Below are positions 61,801 to 64,000 of a stretch of DNA of 64,000 nt, piece after piece (the stretch's first letter is position 1; every line of letters begins with the position of its first letter). The notes beneath the pieces are model-generated. The model was not told the origin of the DNA, made no database searches, and saw only the letters and a list, made by a program, of their open reading frames with translations. A program made the position numbers and the translations under genes. This DNA is from Puffinus mauretanicus (Eukaryota; Chordata; Aves; Procellariiformes; Procellariidae), in contig JAJKFH010001480.1 in the NCBI GenBank assembly GCA_023333565.1, forward strand, positions 310,001 through 374,000, read 5' to 3'.

Positions 61801-64000
61801 GCTGGATCCAAACATCTTTTTACCATATTATTTTAATAAGAGTTCTATTGCTTCTTCCACAGGTGGCGCCAGCAATAAATTTATATGGTCAGACGTACAT
61901 ATCAGTAGAGTCTGTGTGTGTCATCCTAAGAAAGAACTGAAAACTTCAGTAGTTTATTTTGAAGCTATTGCATACTAAAGAATTCAGCTCAGCCAAAGCA
62001 ACTTGAAAGTATTTTGGAAAGGTTTCAGATTAGAAATTTAAAAGTAGTTAGCAATCTGTATTTTTTCCAAGTTCAGTCAGCCAAGAAATACAAAATATTA
62101 ATTGTAATAGATGGAAAAAATTCAAATGCGAAGTAAACTCTAATGACATGTTTCTAATTACTACGCATGAACTTTGTTTTTCCCTGTGACCACCACAGTA
62201 AATTAACATTGTTTGTATTTCATGGATTAGAAAGAAAGAATCTCCAAAGAAAATACTGAATGTTAACTCTACTGTGCTGCATACATTATCTACTATAAAA
62301 GGAAAACACCAATCAAATTTTAGCAATGTACAGAAACCACAGTATGCTGAACAAACACTGTAGTAAAGATATGGCAAATTTACAACTATAAAATTCCCCT
62401 TAATGTCATCAATTACCTCTTCTTCAGCTCCATACACACTATGTGACCATTCTAACATTATACTGGAACTGCCCACCTGATAAATCCTTGTTTTGTTGTT
62501 GTGCGTATGTTTGCTTTATTTGTTTTTAAAAAAACTTTGCCTGCATTCATTTGCAGATTGGTTTTATGAAACTATTCAAATAACTAATTCAAAGTGTCTA
62601 AACATCAAAAGCAACATTGTTTATAGGATTTATTTCAAAAATGATTTATTAGTAGGAAGGAAGGAAAAGCCAGTGCCACACTTTGCAGATATTTTCTCTA
62701 CATCTAACCTTCCCATCCATGTATACTATTGTTTTGCCACCTAATTGCTGAGATTCTTTTACACTGAAATACTGTAAGTAAACTTGACGTTGCCTTCAAT
62801 AGAACTAGAGCTCACCCCACATCTCCTGTGGGCAAGATTATAAACGATACACATGAAAGACCCCTAGTATGGTTGAAGATTCTGGTTAATTCCTGATCTA
62901 CCGCTCCCATAAATCCTTATTTTTAATTTCCTTAAACATCATTATTGATTTAAAAAACTTGAGAATGTATTCATTACGGTATTTCAACTGCTTTGATAGC
63001 TTCTTAAATTTATAAATACCACTTTCAGATCTTTGGCAGTTGACTGACCCAATCACCAGACAATTTTCAAAGAATTGGCATTCACCATTTATCTGCTATT
63101 TGCAATAGTTTAGAAAGACTCCTTTCCTACAGAGTGTTTCAGTTATTTTTCCAATATATATAATTACAAATTTTTGCTATGTGCAAGCACTTTCTCTGGT
63201 AGTTATTTGATGCACTTTGTTTCTTAGCTGGAGTTAATGCCCATTATAAGCCTTTTGTATGCATGACATACAATATTGATAAATGTACTTACTACTAATA
63301 ATTGTTATATGTTTGCTCTCATTTTTATATGACACTTCTCTTTATTTTAAAAACCAGATTGCAGAAGTGGCAGTTGTACACAATATTGCATATACAATGT
63401 TAACAGTTGTAGAAAAGAGAAATTTTGTTTGTTTAAAACTAGTAATGGTAGGAGAGAGATCATGGAAGCTTTAGCATGCATATGATCTGGAATCTGTTCC
63501 CAGGCTGGCTAAAGGTATCCTATGCAATCTTCAAAAAGCATCTTGACTACTCTGTCTTCATTTCCTTTTCTGTACCCATGTTGCAGGGTCTTTACATGGA
63601 TTTCTCCTGCGCTCACATTCTGATATGAGACGCAATGTTTAAAAGAAAAAGATATTGCAATCATTACATGTTAGGTCACTTCCTCCCAGTCATGCAATAG
63701 AGAAGCAGTTGTATGGCTGCATAATCCTAGGTGCACCAGTCGAAAGCCCTAAGGGCTCTGCCCAAGTGCAGAGCTCACTTTCAGCAGATGAGATTTAGTT
63801 CCACAGGCTTCAAATGTAAGCACAAACGCACAGGCTTTTCTAACTTAAACCCAGCTACTAGAGAGCTCTAACAGCTGAATACAACATTAACAAGTTGTTT
63901 ATGCAGAACTTCATTGCTATTCAGATACTGAAGAATGTCACTAAAATGTGAAAACTAATTTTATAAGGTCATTAACCATAACACATAAGTTAAATACAAT
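58864..64000 (-). other. VPS13B: VPS13B intron (partial), upstream of the first exon in the window
   Basis: Intron sequence open at the right edge of the window. It carries the solo LTR (59827-60948). I looked for the preceding human segment (FVIPRPILEEG) and did not see it, so that exon probably lies beyond 64000. The remaining 3 kb after the LTR shows no recognisable gene. Confidence 0.8.
59827..60948 (-). mobile_element. Solo LTR of an avian ERVL-type endogenous retrovirus
   Basis: A 1,122-bp block begins TGTGGTGGG and ends CAATACA, flanked on both sides by ATCCC (59822-59826 and 60949-60953). This is a perfect 5-bp target duplication. TG...CA ends and a 5-bp duplication fit an ERVL-like LTR. 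I also recognise the sequence as a common bird LTR, from memory. No gag, pol or second LTR is adjacent, so it is a solo LTR left by recombination. On the minus strand a TATA-like ACATATCTAAG (near 60765) lies upstream and an AATAAA (near 60015) lies close to the far end. I therefore orient it minus, the same direction as VPS13B. The central 500 bases are GC-rich and made of related short units. The open frames inside it are by-products of its composition. Confidence 0.88.

Noticed and set aside
61865..61940. Plus-strand exon of 25 codons after an acceptor-like site
   Set aside because: No donor before the stop and no similarity to known proteins; kept only as a low-interest observation.
1..64000. 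tRNA or rRNA genes, CRISPR arrays, operons, origins
   Set aside because: Nothing in the sequence resembles these. Exons, CR1 elements and the LTR show this is vertebrate intronic DNA.

Overview
The window is AT-rich, intron-dominated vertebrate DNA, almost certainly from a bird. Short exons with GT/AG borders sit far apart. The interspersed repeats are CR1 LINEs with the avian ATTCTATG 3' tail, plus a solo LTR that resembles abundant avian ERVL-type LTRs. I cannot narrow it to a species. There are no operons, CRISPR arrays or bacterial signals.

One protein-coding gene runs through the window on the minus strand: VPS13B (COH1, the Cohen syndrome gene), a giant bridge-like lipid-transfer protein of the Golgi. 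I could place eight exons exactly by joining reading frame, splice sites and similarity to the human protein as I remember it. In transcription order they are 58643-58863, 53647-53853, 36630-36801, 35408-35522, then 33840-33906 or 33142-33283, then 30931-31339 and 25170-25281. Every splice phase agrees. Together they encode about 434 or 459 residues from the first 40% of the roughly 4,000-residue protein. The 33.8 kb and 33.2 kb exons are alternatives. They are similar to each other, enter and leave in the same phases, and only the use of exactly one keeps the frame. They differ by 75 bases, which matches the 25-residue difference between the two long human isoforms.

Below 25170 the window is one intron of at least 25 kb. 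On its plus strand, antisense to VPS13B, lie two adjacent microRNA hairpins that match mir-875 (5650-5726) and mir-599 (about 5784-5872). Both are known in mammals from an antisense position inside VPS13B, so the placement supports the gene assignment.

Mobile elements: a CR1 at about 7105-9381 is interrupted by a younger CR1 (8309-8757) with an AATG target duplication. A 2.4 kb 5'-truncated CR1 lies at 47310-49703, and a CR1 tail at about 20390-20488. A very old minus-strand CR1/L3-like relic occupies about 27430-28330 and perhaps runs to 28740. A solo LTR of 1,122 bp lies at 59827-60948 with a perfect 5-bp duplication (ATCCC). The rest is intron with simple repeats and nothing else I can support.
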